A stretch of DNA of 64,000 nt, taken from assembly GCA_001510575.1 (NCBI GenBank), contig LNGK01000008.1, positions 2,627,044 to 2,691,043 on the forward strand. The letters run 5' to 3'. Of this stretch, positions 9,531 to 20,325 are shown one piece after another. Position numbers and translations under genes: made by a program. Numbering within the stretch: position 1 is the stretch's first letter; the number at the start of each line of letters is the position of its first letter. Origin of the DNA: Knoxdaviesia capensis. Taxonomy: Eukaryota; Ascomycota; Sordariomycetes; Microascales; Gondwanamycetaceae. The notes under the pieces were generated by a model. That model searched no databases and had not been told where the DNA came from. It saw only the letters and a list, made by a program, of their open reading frames with translations.

Positions 9531-12500
9531 CGTCACCAGTTCAACGAGGGCTCTTGCTTCTGACTGCTCTGGGAAGACTCACGATTGATAGTTTTGTGTT
9601 GATATAGCGGGTCAACCCCCTGTAAGTTCAGAGCGTCGGTGTATCGGGATACCGGTATGCCGGGGAGCACCGTATGCAAGAACACGCAAGTGACGCGCCG
9701 TAAGATAAAATAAGATATGAGAAGATCAGCAATACAAAGAGGGCAACCCTCTTACACAATTAGTTTTTTTTCCTTTTAAAAAACCCCCTAGGTAGTCATG
9801 TTAGTTTTGGTCGCGCCTCCTCGATGATGCCGAAACCATTCTACAGCGTAACCCTATTCTGCAGACCCTAGGGTTTGCGGTTCATCTGTACGTGAGCATC
9901 TTCCGTTAATATAGGTAAACTTACAAGTTAGGTAAACTGTGCTTTAAACTTACGAAGTCAGTTACGGTCGCGCGACTTGAGTGTTTGGGTGAGTGAGCAT
10001 TTTTCCTTTGGCAAATTCTACTTAATCCCTGCTTGTCCGCCCCGGGCATCGACACCAGCATGTTTTTGCTGTACGTAGCCGCTAGGAGGAACTCACCGAT
10101 GTTCTGAAGCGAGAGGTTGTTGGATTTGTGGGCCATGTCGTCAGTGGATAGATGTGCTGCTGCCAGCCAGATCACTTCACATTCCAACACACCAAAACCC
10201 CCTCGTTGTGGCACCAATGTCTCTCTCTCTCACTGACTTCACCTGGGTAAGGAGTGAGGACTACGCACGGAGGGTTGCATCGTACTTCGCATGCTTTTCT
10301 GCAAGTCGTCGGATCAAGTGAAACCAAGACCGCCAAACGAAAAGTCTACATTTGCCAGAGAACCGTGCATGATGCGGCGATACCAAGTCTTTTTCTATCT
10401 TTCTTCCTGTCAAGTTTTTGTCCCATGTGGATGGTCGCTGCGTGTCTTTCTCTCGCTGCGCTGGTTGAAAGTTGTCGCCTTTTGACCTGTCTTCACCCGC
10501 TAATCGCCGCCAAGCTGCATATCTTGGCGACGCAATGGATACCATCTATGGACAGGCAGGCGGCCAGGTAGAGGTGCGTGATAAAACTCTTAGTTGTAGA
10601 GGAGAGAGCGAAGAAAGACAAAAATGTGTAGATTTCCGTCGCTCATGCTTCGAAAGTCTCGGCGCCCAATCCAGTCGGTGGCAGAAATCAACGATTTTTG
10701 GCCCATTTCCCTCGATATAAATATATCTTTATTTGCAATCAAGCATGCCAACACTCGGGTCGGGTGTCAGGATATAAAATCCAGGGAAGGTTGCTTCAAT
10801 AGCCGTCCACTGCGTCCAGAACCTCATGTTACCGACTGTCTTAGGGTCACTTATCCCCAGTTGGTCCCACAGGGCAGGACAGCCGAGCAACAGATTTCTC
10901 TTACTCCAAGCAAGCATATGATGGATGCATTGCCCAGGACACCCCATCTCGCACGCAGGGTTAAAGAAGGAATCCGGAATCGTTCGCAAAGACGTGAAAA
11001 AAGGGAAAAACTGTTGGCCCCTCCACCCACGCCAACGCTATGTCGGGCCATTTGATAGTGGGTGGCCTCCTCCTCCCAGCCTCCTCACTTGGTGTGTTGG
11101 TCTTGGTTAGACTGGGAACACGTTCTCATTTTCTAGCTCCTCTCCGCCCTGGATCGGAGGCTATTTTCTCGCCAGCGTTTTGGTTTGCATCAGTGCCCGT
11201 ATCTGATCATTTGCGCTTTTTGTTTTGGTGTCGTTGTTGCCGTACTCAGCCGCCGCCGCCCGCTTGTGTTATCCCGTACTCGTATCGGTCTGGCAAGCCG
11301 GACGCCTTGAGGCAAAAAAAAAAAAAAAAAAAAAAACCTTCGTTCTGCTTGGGTCACACTTGGATCATCGGCGACTCGTCCGACACCGGAAAGTCTCACT
11401 GGATTCCATATATAGAACCTGTATGTGATGGGTGTACTGTATCAGACAGAGTCAGTTTGAAACTAAAACAGATAACGTTCTTCAGACGAAAATAAACCCA
11501 ATTCTTTCCTGAAAGCTGAAAGCGGCGGCGGCCTCAACTCTGGTCAGAGCCTCGATTCCAGCAAAGTCTGGTATGGCTAATCAATACGAGACAAACCACA
11601 AAGTCTCTGGTCACCCACATTTCTGCCCAGCAAAACCCGAAAAATAAGGACAAACAAATTGATAAAATAATATACTCACAAGCGACGATCCCCATCCGAT
11701 GCAGCTCCCTCCTCAGCTGAATTCAGGAGCTCGAAACCCACTACGGAGTCAGCGATTGTTTTCTCCGGCTGGCTCGCTATCTCTTGCGACTGAACAGCCT
11801 TGATCCACTCACCTTGTCCCACAACCGCCACTGGATTTGTTTTTCTCTGGTTGCCCGTGCACGCTATATCTCGTCACACTGGGAAGGCCTGTATGTTCAG
11901 TAGTATGCAGCATTTGCATGTTTCCGAGTCTGAATCTTCGATTGAGCTGTTGAACATGTCGATATAAGCCAAAAGTGTAGATGGATTCTCGATGGAAAGA
12001 GGAGTAAAAACGCCGGAAAGGGACATCAAACTAGTAAGACATCGTGACTTGGACAGATGTGACAAAGCACACAGCCTTTTGTACTTCCTTCCAAGTTCCA
12101 AGACTTTCAAGCTCCGTCTAGGATGTGGGACGTAGCTGCTTCATTCTAGCCATCGCTCTTTCTTGTGCAGAAAACTACAGTACTTCGGTGTGGTTTGATT
12201 TTTTTCCCTGCCTTCCCTGTCTTCAGTCTGGCTCTTGCCGTCTTCTTCATCTTGTCGTCGTTGTTTTCTCCCCCTTCGCTCCTTCTCTCCCTCCCTAATC
12301 CCATTACTCATCGGCGGTTGTGCAATTCTTTTCTCCTCTTCCCCCCCCCTCTTTGCGTCTTCCAAAAACTTGCGCCCTCATCTTTCTTCCTTTCTCACCA
12401 GTCTCGCATTTTCTGCCTTTCAGCCAACCCAATTTAGCCTCACTTCGTGTTCTGTCGACTTTTTCAGGCCCGCCGTCTAGGTCAAAGTCCAATCAGCCAT

Positions 12501-13166
12501 TCTCATTCCTCACTCCAGCCCGCCGTCAAAACGCACCCTCTCTTGTACATGAACTCTGATACGTGGATCATCGATAATTCATAGACTTGTAACAAAAGCC
12601 CATTCCTGGCTTCTTCCTCTTCTTCTTCCTTCTCCCCGCACGACCTGCCTTGGGCGGAATGGGCGCATTGAGCTTCTTCTTTCCTCAACAACAACGTCTT
12701 CGGCTCTCTTGTCTGCCCTCTTCGCCGCCGCCGGCTGTGTGGGACTCTCTAAGGCCAAACTAACCATCTATCCCTGATCCTGGTTACACGTCCACGGCCC
12801 ACACACACTCTTGAGTATACCACATCGCCCTCATAGGTATACATATAACAGACCTTACTCCCTTATAAGTATCCAGAGAGCTCCATCCACATGCATCCTT
12901 AGCTGCAGCTGTCTGTCTCACCACTTTTCCGTCTTCCGTCTCCCGTATTCCTCCTCTCTTCTTTGTCCCATTCTTTTCTTCCTCAAATGATTCTGTCCTC
13001 GCCTCTGTGCCAAGACATCTAAACGTATATCTTGGGTCCTCCCCCAACCTCGTTTGTATTGTATCTGTTCTTGGTTTTGCTTCTCTTTCTCTCTCTCCTA
13101 CTACTCCAAGACAGACTGACGAGGCCCGGAACCCCCACGATTTCCCCTTTCGATACGGTGGCAACA
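9531..13166. other. Long intergenic region and pyrimidine-rich leader
   Basis: No gene is recognised. A 98-codon minus frame (9921-10217) and a 143-codon plus frame (10624-11055) have no recognisable domain. A run of 23 A residues lies at 11314-11336. From about 12180 to 13160 the plus strand is strongly C/T-rich, typical of fungal promoters and leaders, and probably belongs to the gene starting at 13167. The in-frame extension upstream of 13167 contains no ATG. Confidence 0.5.
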
Positions 13167-14539
13167 ATGTCGTCTCCTTCTACCACCACCTCGCAGCCAT
13201 GCTCCCGTAAGGGTGAGGGTGCTCCCCATGAGCTCCTCACTGCACCAGCTGCTTCTCCTTCTGGCAAACCCGCCGCCACTGTTACTCTACCACTCCCAGC
13301 CAGTGCACCTGTCCGATCCCAGTCTTCGAGATCCCTGACTGCTCGACGACTTGTCTATGTTATTATGTCCAGTCTTCTGCTGGTCAATGTTGTGATTCCC
13401 TTCATTACCGGACACCTGCACGCTGTCTGCAGCCACTCTAATGGATCGACTCCTGAGTCGGCACCGACCTCGTACATGGGCCGTGTGATGCATACCATCT
13501 ATCCGGAACGCAATGCTAGATCCTCGACGGAAAATGACACCGGCTCTCGCGGCTCGCCGGTAGAACTCGCCCGGCGTCAGGAACCTTCAGGAACTGGCAT
13601 TGACTCCAGTAGTGGTCAGACAACGGTTGGCGGTAGTGGCAGCGGAACGACCATTGGCGGTAGTGGCGGCGGCGGCACGACCGTTGGAGGTGGTGGTGGT
13701 GAAACGACTATTGGCGGCGGCGGCAGCACGACCATCGGCGGAGGCGGTTCTACCACTCTGCCGCCGGATACCGGTTCCCGTCCCACCGATTCGTCAACTC
13801 CCACCCCGGGTTCATCCACCGCAAGAACTACCACTACTCCTACGCCACCACGCACTACTACCACGCCGCCGACTCCGCCAACAACAACCACTACTACTCC
13901 GCCGAAGACTACGACATCCCCTGATGAGTCCCCCAACACTCCCGAGCCGACCCCTTCGACCAGTCCCGGTACGTCTACGGATAGCAAGCCTCCGTCCTCC
14001 TCTCTGTCTCGTAGTTCTTCATTATCTTCTTTCTCCTCTTCATCATCTCATAAATCTTCTTCTTCTCCAGATAAACCCTCTTCCTCAAATCCAGAACCCA
14101 CTTCCGACTCATCTACCCCCTCACCCACCACCACTGGTATGTCAGTTGTCATAGTTACAAGGATCGCTTCCTTCTGCTTCCTCCTGCTTCCTCCTGCTAG
14201 CTATATCAATGTGACCGAGTATGTAGCTTGTCTTCATTTACTAATACAACAAATATGTCTCAACAATTAGATCCTACCACTCTTGTTACGACTCACTCTC
14301 GCACGGCGGTCACATCGTCATCGCTAGTCACACTGACCTCTACCAACGCTCAGGGTCAAATCGAGCTCATCACCTCCACTGATGTGGTTGTTGTGTACCC
14401 TGATGCCACTGCTGACGGCAAGGGCTCGGCAGAGACTACGACTCTGAGCCTGCAAAACGCTGGCCCCCGCCAGACTGCTGAGGTGCTACTCCCGGTTGCC
14501 ATTGTTGGCATCGCCATTGGAGGAGCCTTTGCCTTTTAA
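13167..14539 (+). CDS. Ser/Thr/Gly-rich, probably surface-anchored protein
   Basis: Two exons: 13167-14136 and 14271-14539, with one intron of 134 bases. They sum to 412 aa. The start is the first ATG of the frame (context CAACAATG). There is a hydrophilic N-terminus of about 60 residues, then a hydrophobic segment (about 62-80, preceded by ARR) that could act as a signal anchor. An N-glycosylation site follows (NGS, about 92), then LARRQ near 134-138 (possible dibasic cleavage), Gly-rich repeats of the type TTIGGGGS (about 151-198), and a long Thr/Pro/Ser region. The last ~25 residues (NAGPRQTAEVLLPVAIVGIA and onward) look like a GPI-attachment signal or a terminal membrane segment. No enzyme domain is seen. 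A wall or membrane sensor/mannoprotein role is inference; the family is not recognised. Confidence 0.75.
13616..13760 (+). repeat. In-gene imperfect TT-x-GGGG-S repeats
   Basis: About five imperfect units coding TTVGGSGSG, TTIGGSGGGG, TTVGGGGGE, TTIGGGGS and TTIGGGGS lie head to tail within the surface-protein gene. Such units commonly change number by slippage. The opposite strand reads as long Val/Pro-rich frames purely because of this repeat. Confidence 0.8.
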
Positions 14540-15407
14540 GCTTCATCTCTAAGCTCATCGATGGGGATTTCCTCGTATTGTAACTGCATCTCTCTCGGCG
14601 CATTTGGTTGGTTTTTGTTTTTCAAGCCCCCGGCTTTTCTCTTAATTCTCTCGTTTTATCGGCATCATCACGACTCTATTCTACGGAGGATTCGGTCATT
14701 GACTCTGGCTTTTGGATATCATACATGGGAATTCTATACGACTGGCGTTTCAATTTGGTGGGATATCTTGATTGCATTGGCCCGCTCGAGGTCGCATTTT
14801 TTTGGGTAGATGGAACATGCCGCTTCTCCCCGCTCATTCGGTTTGAATGAAGATGTTTTAGGTTTGCTTTTTTTGCTTTTTGGGTTCAAAATCTGAGTTG
14901 GGATTTGGAATGTTGAATGTTTCTTACAGTTTGACAGCACAGTATATACAGGCAAATGTCAGAGACATATGAAGTAGTTCATGCGGAACAGCCATGTAAT
15001 AGCTAGGAAAACAAACTAGAGTGCATGTTTTGTTCGTTTGTGTACTGAACTATCTGATATCACATGTCTGATTAAAAAGCAAAGGTTTAGAGGCCATCCG
15101 TGGGAGAGAACATGATATTCACAACGGCGTTCGCAGTACTTGATATGCGTAGATACAAAGTGAACGGGAGGCGATCGGCTTGGTAGGCCAAGAGCTGCGG
15201 CCAAGATGCCAACAACTGCACCAGAGAATAACAGCTGAATGTGAGCGTCCGCCTGTCTTCTGAAATGCTCCTCTGACACGAGCGTGTGCCGGAGTGTGTG
15301 TCTGGCCGGTCCCCAGCCCTCCCCCGGGAAACAAAGCTGGGTGGCGTGGGGAGAGGTGTACAAGGAACCGCCATCTCCATGAAGCAATTAAGCCGGCGCG
15401 GGCCCTC
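14540..15407. other. Convergent 3' intergenic region
   Basis: Lies between the ends of the surface-protein gene (+) and the FAM32A homologue (-). It is T-rich after 14600. Minus frames at 15016-15387 have no recognisable domain. I see no RNA gene. Confidence 0.5.
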
Positions 15408-15987
15408 TTATCCGGGGCCGATCTTGGGCATGTCGTTGTGCTCGGACAACTTGGACAGGAAGTTGTTGAGCTCTTCAACGCGTTCCTTGTGGGTTTTGAG
15501 CAGTTCGGGACGGCTGGTGGGTTTCTTTGCGAGTTCGAGGAACTAGAGAGTGTAGCAGAGCACGGTTAGTTTTTTTTGCGGTGTCTTGTAGGGCGTTTGC
15601 ATTCCGCGGTTCAGAGCCGGCGTGCAGACATGCATAGTGCGCTGCCAGTCCAAGTGAGGGAAAGACGGGACATACCCGTTTGCGCTTGGCTTCCTCGTAC
15701 CGCCGCTCGGCCTCCGTCTTGTACGTCGTCGGATCGTCCTCCTCCTCCTCCTCCGCGTCGGCATTCGGCGCGGCCTCTACATCCTCTTCGCCAGGCCGGT
15801 CCTTCGCTTCAGCCACCGCCAGCTCGAGTTTCTTGGACTTCTGCTTGTCGTCGTCGGCGCCGCCGCTGCCGTCGTCTTTATTGTGGTGGTGGTGGTGGTG
15901 CTTCTTCTTCTTGTGCTTCGACACCTTCGCGCCTTTCAGCTTCAGGGCGCCGCCGGTGCCGGCGGACGCGTAGTCGCTGAGAGGCAT
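15408..15987 (-). CDS. FAM32A/DUF1754-family protein
   Basis: Two exons on the minus strand, 15987-15676 and 15542-15408, separated by a 133-base intron (GTATGT...CTCTAG). They sum to 148 aa. The N-terminal part begins MPLSDYASAGTGGALKLKG, the usual start of this eukaryotic family. A Lys/His-rich block (KKKKHHHHHH, about 27-35) and an acidic EEEEEDDPTTYKTEAERRYE stretch follow. The second exon gives FLELAKKPTSRPELLKTHKE and ends HNDMPKIGPG, the conserved C-terminus in fungi. Metazoan FAM32A is a small nuclear protein linked to RNA splicing; the role here is inferred by homology. AACCCTAA-type motifs lie about 175-245 bases upstream of the start. Confidence 0.88.
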
Positions 15988-17158
15988 TGTCTGAAGGGCG
16001 TGTGGGAATTCCGTCCGAGGTGTTGTTGGTGGTGATAGATGACGAGGGTGGTTGTTCGAGCAAGAAAGAGAAACGAAAGTCACGGCGGGCGACACTTGAA
16101 AATTGTGGATGGATTGTTTTGGTCCGTGGAGTTATCCAGGTGCATGTAACCGTGTGATACAGCCCTAACTCGTGCGTCGGTAACCCTAATATCAAGCCTA
16201 TAACCCTTGGGTGGTTCATCCAAACCCTAACACGCTGTACTAGCTCCCGACCAGCCCACTCAACTTTATTCCAAGAACATCTCACACTTGACGTGAAGCA
16301 AGTCAAATCTGCAGACTCCCGATCCCAAAGCAGCTATCTAGATCTCCTAAAGTACTCAAATGCTCTCCAATACTATATCTACACTTCCCAAACCCTCAAC
16401 TCCGGTCCGTCTTCACAGCCAGAGCAAGTCGTGGCTAAACGTCGGTTAATCATCCCCCCATCAACCCAGATCTAGCCGGAGATCTAGGAATGTGCATCAT
16501 TGATGAAATTGGGAGGATTTGAATCGCGCCCAAACACTTAATGGATTCCTCCTTCGAAACCCTCCCAACTTCTATTTTCTTTTGTCTCCTCTCTTCCTAG
16601 TTCTCGCGTTCTGGAAATCCTCGACGATACATATGTTTTGCTGCTTCTTCGTTTCTTGGTGGTTCCGTTATTGATGATTCCTTATTGACCGTGAATCGAA
16701 GTATTTCACGTGTCTCCTGCTACGCCTTTTCACCATTCTCCAGCCTGTCCTCGCATTCCAGCTTTTCTCTTTTAGTTTGCTCCTCCTCTCCTAAATAAGA
16801 ACGGCGCCAGGATCGCTTTGTGTCTGTGTGTTGTGGCTTCACTTATTCATCTTCTTACGGGCCTCTGTGTTCTCTTTCGATTTCCTGCTTGGCCGCCCAT
16901 CCATCGTCCTACACCGTCTTTGCGTCTCCTATCCGTTAAACCAAGTCGTCACAACCACACTCGCTGTATCTCCTCCAATACAATATCTCTCGACACCTTC
17001 TATCAATAGCTGTCCTCTCTATCGTTGCGCGAACGCCGTCTCGTAGTCGACCAACACTCTCGAAAACTCCCTAGGAGACAGGCTCACCCCGGAGCCACTC
17101 CTCCTCCTCCTCCTCCCCGCCCCTTTCTTTGTATCTCCATTATACACATATATCAACA
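15988..17158. promoter_or_regulatory. Divergent promoter region of FAM32A homologue and Mup1-type permease
   Basis: Contains three CCCTAA-type motifs (16163-16168, about 16182-16189, about 16222-16230) nearer the minus-strand gene. A TCACGTG lies at 16706-16712, about 450 bases upstream of the permease start. A long C/T-rich tract (about 16560-17158) leads into the permease ATG. In fungi TCACGTG is bound by Cbf1-type bHLH factors, which act with Met4/MetR in sulphur metabolism. Confidence 0.55.
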
Positions 17159-19124
17159 ATGTACCAACAACCATTAGGCCGCGACTCGCTAGAGCTCGCA
17201 TCACTAGCGAGCTCGAGTGCGCGGGATCACACTGGCGGCGGCTCCGGCGACGACGGCCTGTCGTCGCGCCAAAGCATCTCCTCGTCGCGCCGGCTGTCCC
17301 TCGACGAAGAAGACCCGTTCGATGACTCGAATCCGGCCGCCGCGGCTGGCCGTCTCGGCGGACTCGGCAGCAACCGCAACCGCTCGTACTCGGTGGCCTC
17401 GTCGTTCGACATTGCCGCCACCATGTTCCCGCTCAGCTCGACCACCGGCGGCGCAGGCGGGTACGCGCCGATTGGCGCGCCGACGGCCGCCGGGCCCAGC
17501 CGGTCGGGGCTCGGCGGCGGCTCGCTCGAGAAACACAAGATGCTGACGTACATGAACGGCCTGTCGCTGATCATCGGGCTGATCATCGGCTCCGGCATCT
17601 TCTCGTCGCCCAGCCAGGTCAGCTCTAAGGTCGGCTCGCCCGGCGCCGCGCTGATTGTGTGGGTGATTGCCGGGGTGCTGGCGTGGACGGGGGCCGCCAG
17701 CTACGCCGAGCTGGGCGGCGCCATCCCGTTGAACGGCGGCTCCCAGGTGTACCTGGCCAAGATCTTTGGCGAGCTGGCGGGCTTCCTGTTCACCTGGGTC
17801 GCTCTGCTGGTGCTCAAGCCCGGTGGCGCCGCGATCATTGCCATCATCATGGGCGAATACCTGGTGCGCGCATTCATTGGCGCGGAGGCCGAGACCATCA
17901 ACCCGTGGATCAACAAGGCCGTTGCCATTGCCGGTGTCGTTCTCGTCACCTTCCTCAACTGTGTGTCCACGCGGCTGGGCATGCGCATCAACGATATGCT
18001 CATGTTCCTTAAGTTTGTGGCGTTATTAGGCGTCACAATCATTGGAATCGTCGTGGCCGTGACCGGATACTCGTATCAGGGCCGCGACCATGCCAGCACC
18101 GACTGGAAGACCCACCCGTGGTTTGCCGGCACTTCGAAGGATCTTTCGTCCTGGGCTGTGGCGCTATACGCCGGTCTCTGGGCCTACGATGGCTGGGATA
18201 ACGTGAGTACCTGCGCATCACCAAACCGATCTTGTCCCTAGACGGGCCATATACTAACTAACTCCCTCTCAACAACAGACAAACTACGTCGTCGGCGAGT
18301 TCCGCAACCCGTCGCGCGACCTCCCGCGCGTCATCCACACCGCCATGCCGCTCGTGATTCTTGGCTACGTGCTCGCCAACGTGGCCTATTTCCTCGTCCT
18401 GCCAATGTCGGCCATCAACGCCTCCAACACCGTGGTGGTGATGTTTGGCGCCAAGGTGTTCGGCCCCGCCGGCTCGCTCATCTTCGCGCTGATCGTCAGC
18501 GCCAGCTGCTTCGGCGCGCTCAACTCGTCGGCCTTCAGCAGCTCCCGGCTGGTGTACGTGGCGGGCAAGGAAGGCTACATCCCCGCAGCCTTCGGGCGTC
18601 TCGGCTTTGGTGCCGGCAGCAACGACCCACACGCGCTGGCGTCGTCCACGCGCGTGGTCCCGCACACCGGCGCCGTGGGCCGGCTGATCCGGCGGCTGGT
18701 GGCGGACGACGACGCGGGCTTCTTCTACACGCCGATCTTCGCGCTGTCGCTCAACGCGGCGCTAACGCTCGCCTACATCGCCGTCGGCGAGTTCTCGACG
18801 CTGCTGACGTTCTACGGCGTCGCCGGCTACACGTTCTACTTCGTCACGGTGCTGGGGCTGATTGTGCTGCGCGTGCGCGAGCCGAGCCTGGAGCGCCCGT
18901 ACCGCACGTGGATCACCACGCCGATCATCTTCTGCTGCGTCAGCCTGTTCCTGCTCAGCCGCGCGGTGTTTGCGCAGCCACTGCAGACGGTCACCGTCAT
19001 TGCGTTTGTCATCTTCGGTATTCCCGTGTTCTTCTGGCGCATCCACGGCCGTGACCAGGTGTCGAAGCGCGAGGTCGGGTCCGGCCCGCGCCGGTGGTGG
19101 CAGTTCTGGCGGAGGGCGGAGTAA
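17159..19124 (+). CDS. Mup1-type (LAT family) amino-acid permease
   Basis: Exons 17159-18202 and 18279-19124 with a 76-base intron (GTGAGT...CAACAG), summing to 629 aa. The start is the first ATG after a C/T-rich leader. The first ~125 residues are Ser/Gly/Asp-rich and cytosolic-looking. Membrane segments begin around residue 130 (MNGLSLIIGLIIGSGIFSSP, the family's first-helix GSGIF motif). Exon 2 opens with TNYVVGEFRNPSRDLPRVIH, which with GWDN at the end of exon 1 is the hallmark loop of the methionine permease/L-type amino-acid transporter group. About 12 membrane segments are expected in all. The likely role is proton-coupled amino-acid (perhaps methionine) uptake at the plasma membrane; substrate is not decided by sequence. 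The C-terminus is short and basic. Yeast MUP1 is the nearest named relative I can invoke. Confidence 0.9.
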
Positions 19125-20325
19125 TGCAAAGACCGCTCCCGGTGATATCTCACTCCCTTTCTGTTTCTCTTTGTCTTCTTCCTTCTCCCGTTCCAATCTG
19201 TCACGTTCCCTCTTAAGCCACTATTCTTGTAATTCTTTCTCCCCGATCCGCATAAACTTGGCCCGCTTTACGATATTTCCTCCACCCCTTGGTGTCAGAA
19301 TGCAGGAAATTCACATCACTGTTTTTTCCTATCTCTTCTTTCTTTTTTTTCTTTTTTGGAAAATCCTCTCCCATATCTTGTTGGGTGTTTCATGATACAC
19401 AAATCTTCTGGGCCGGGCGTACGTCGTTATTTCTCATTACTACTACCATGTGGCGTTTTTTTATATCTTCTTTTTCCTGTGTACACGTGTGTGTGTAGAC
19501 CACGGTTTCCTCTTCAGTGCGGTGTTCGTCTTTTTTTTGTGTTAACCCCTTCTTCTCGTGTACTCAGCTCGTAACGTCTTTCCATCGTGCTGTTTTGTCC
19601 CGTCCTCCTTTGTATCTTACTCTCATCATGCTTTCCCCTCCTTGAATCCAATTCGTGCTACCCCCTTTTTTTTCCCGGTGGAACACCAGATGCCGGGTAG
19701 CCGAAGCCGAGGGTTTTGTCTTTGGCTTCCCGGTAGTAGTCGGTCCAATTCGTCCTGTACCTGAGATTTTCCCAGTTTAGAGCCGCTTAGACAGGTCCTC
19801 AACAAGGTTTTTTTTTTCTTGGATCTCCGACTACTCTCCCTTGATGTTGATGTCCCCCCCATCATGCCGGGTTAGCCAACACAGAATAAAACATGTCGCC
19901 ACGTAGCAAAAGACGCCGAGGATCATAGAAATAACTTTCAGATTTTAATATATAATGGTACATGATGGCTAGACTCTAATGGTCAAGACTGGTCCCGGTT
20001 CACCACCGACTACAAGACCTAAGCTGCCCAGCAAAAAAGTTAAAGTCGCCAAAGGTTGCAGAAGAAAAAGGGAAAGGGAGCCAGGAAGAGTAGCTTGTCG
20101 TTCAGCTAGCAGGTAAAAACACTAACGGAGATCCTCATTGCGCAGCACTTTGGGAACTTGCATAAATACAAACTTTGATCATAGCCTGATTCGACGTCAC
20201 AGGCGGAATGGAAGGAACATAGAGAAAGAAGCCCTGGACATTACTGTAGTTTCGTAAGGACAGCGGATGGAGGGAAAGAGGGGCATTAGATGCAAAGGCA
20301 GAGAGAGTGCGTGTATACTCTCCGC
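19125..20325. other. Convergent 3' intergenic region
   Basis: T-rich 3' flank of the permease followed by the 3' flank of formate dehydrogenase. Short frames only. There are no recognisable genes, tRNAs or repeats apart from T homopolymer runs (for example 19812-19821). Confidence 0.5.

Noticed and set aside
11314..11336. Run of 23 A as a possible retrotransposed poly(A) tail
   Set aside because: No coding sequence or target-site duplication was recognised upstream. Homopolymer slippage is simpler.
12165..12480. Hydrophobic plus-strand frames in the 12-kb region
   Set aside because: C/T-rich promoter sequence translates to Leu/Ser/Pro/Phe by composition. No ATG-led gene structure.
13600..14154. 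Long Pro/Val-rich frames on both strands within the surface-protein gene
   Set aside because: Products of the Gly/Thr/Pro repeat read in other frames. Only the frame of the ATG at 13167 splices to a sensible C-terminus.
16508..16560. Sequence resembling a T-arm (GATTTGAATC)
   Set aside because: No matching acceptor, D or anticodon arms on either strand, so not a tRNA.
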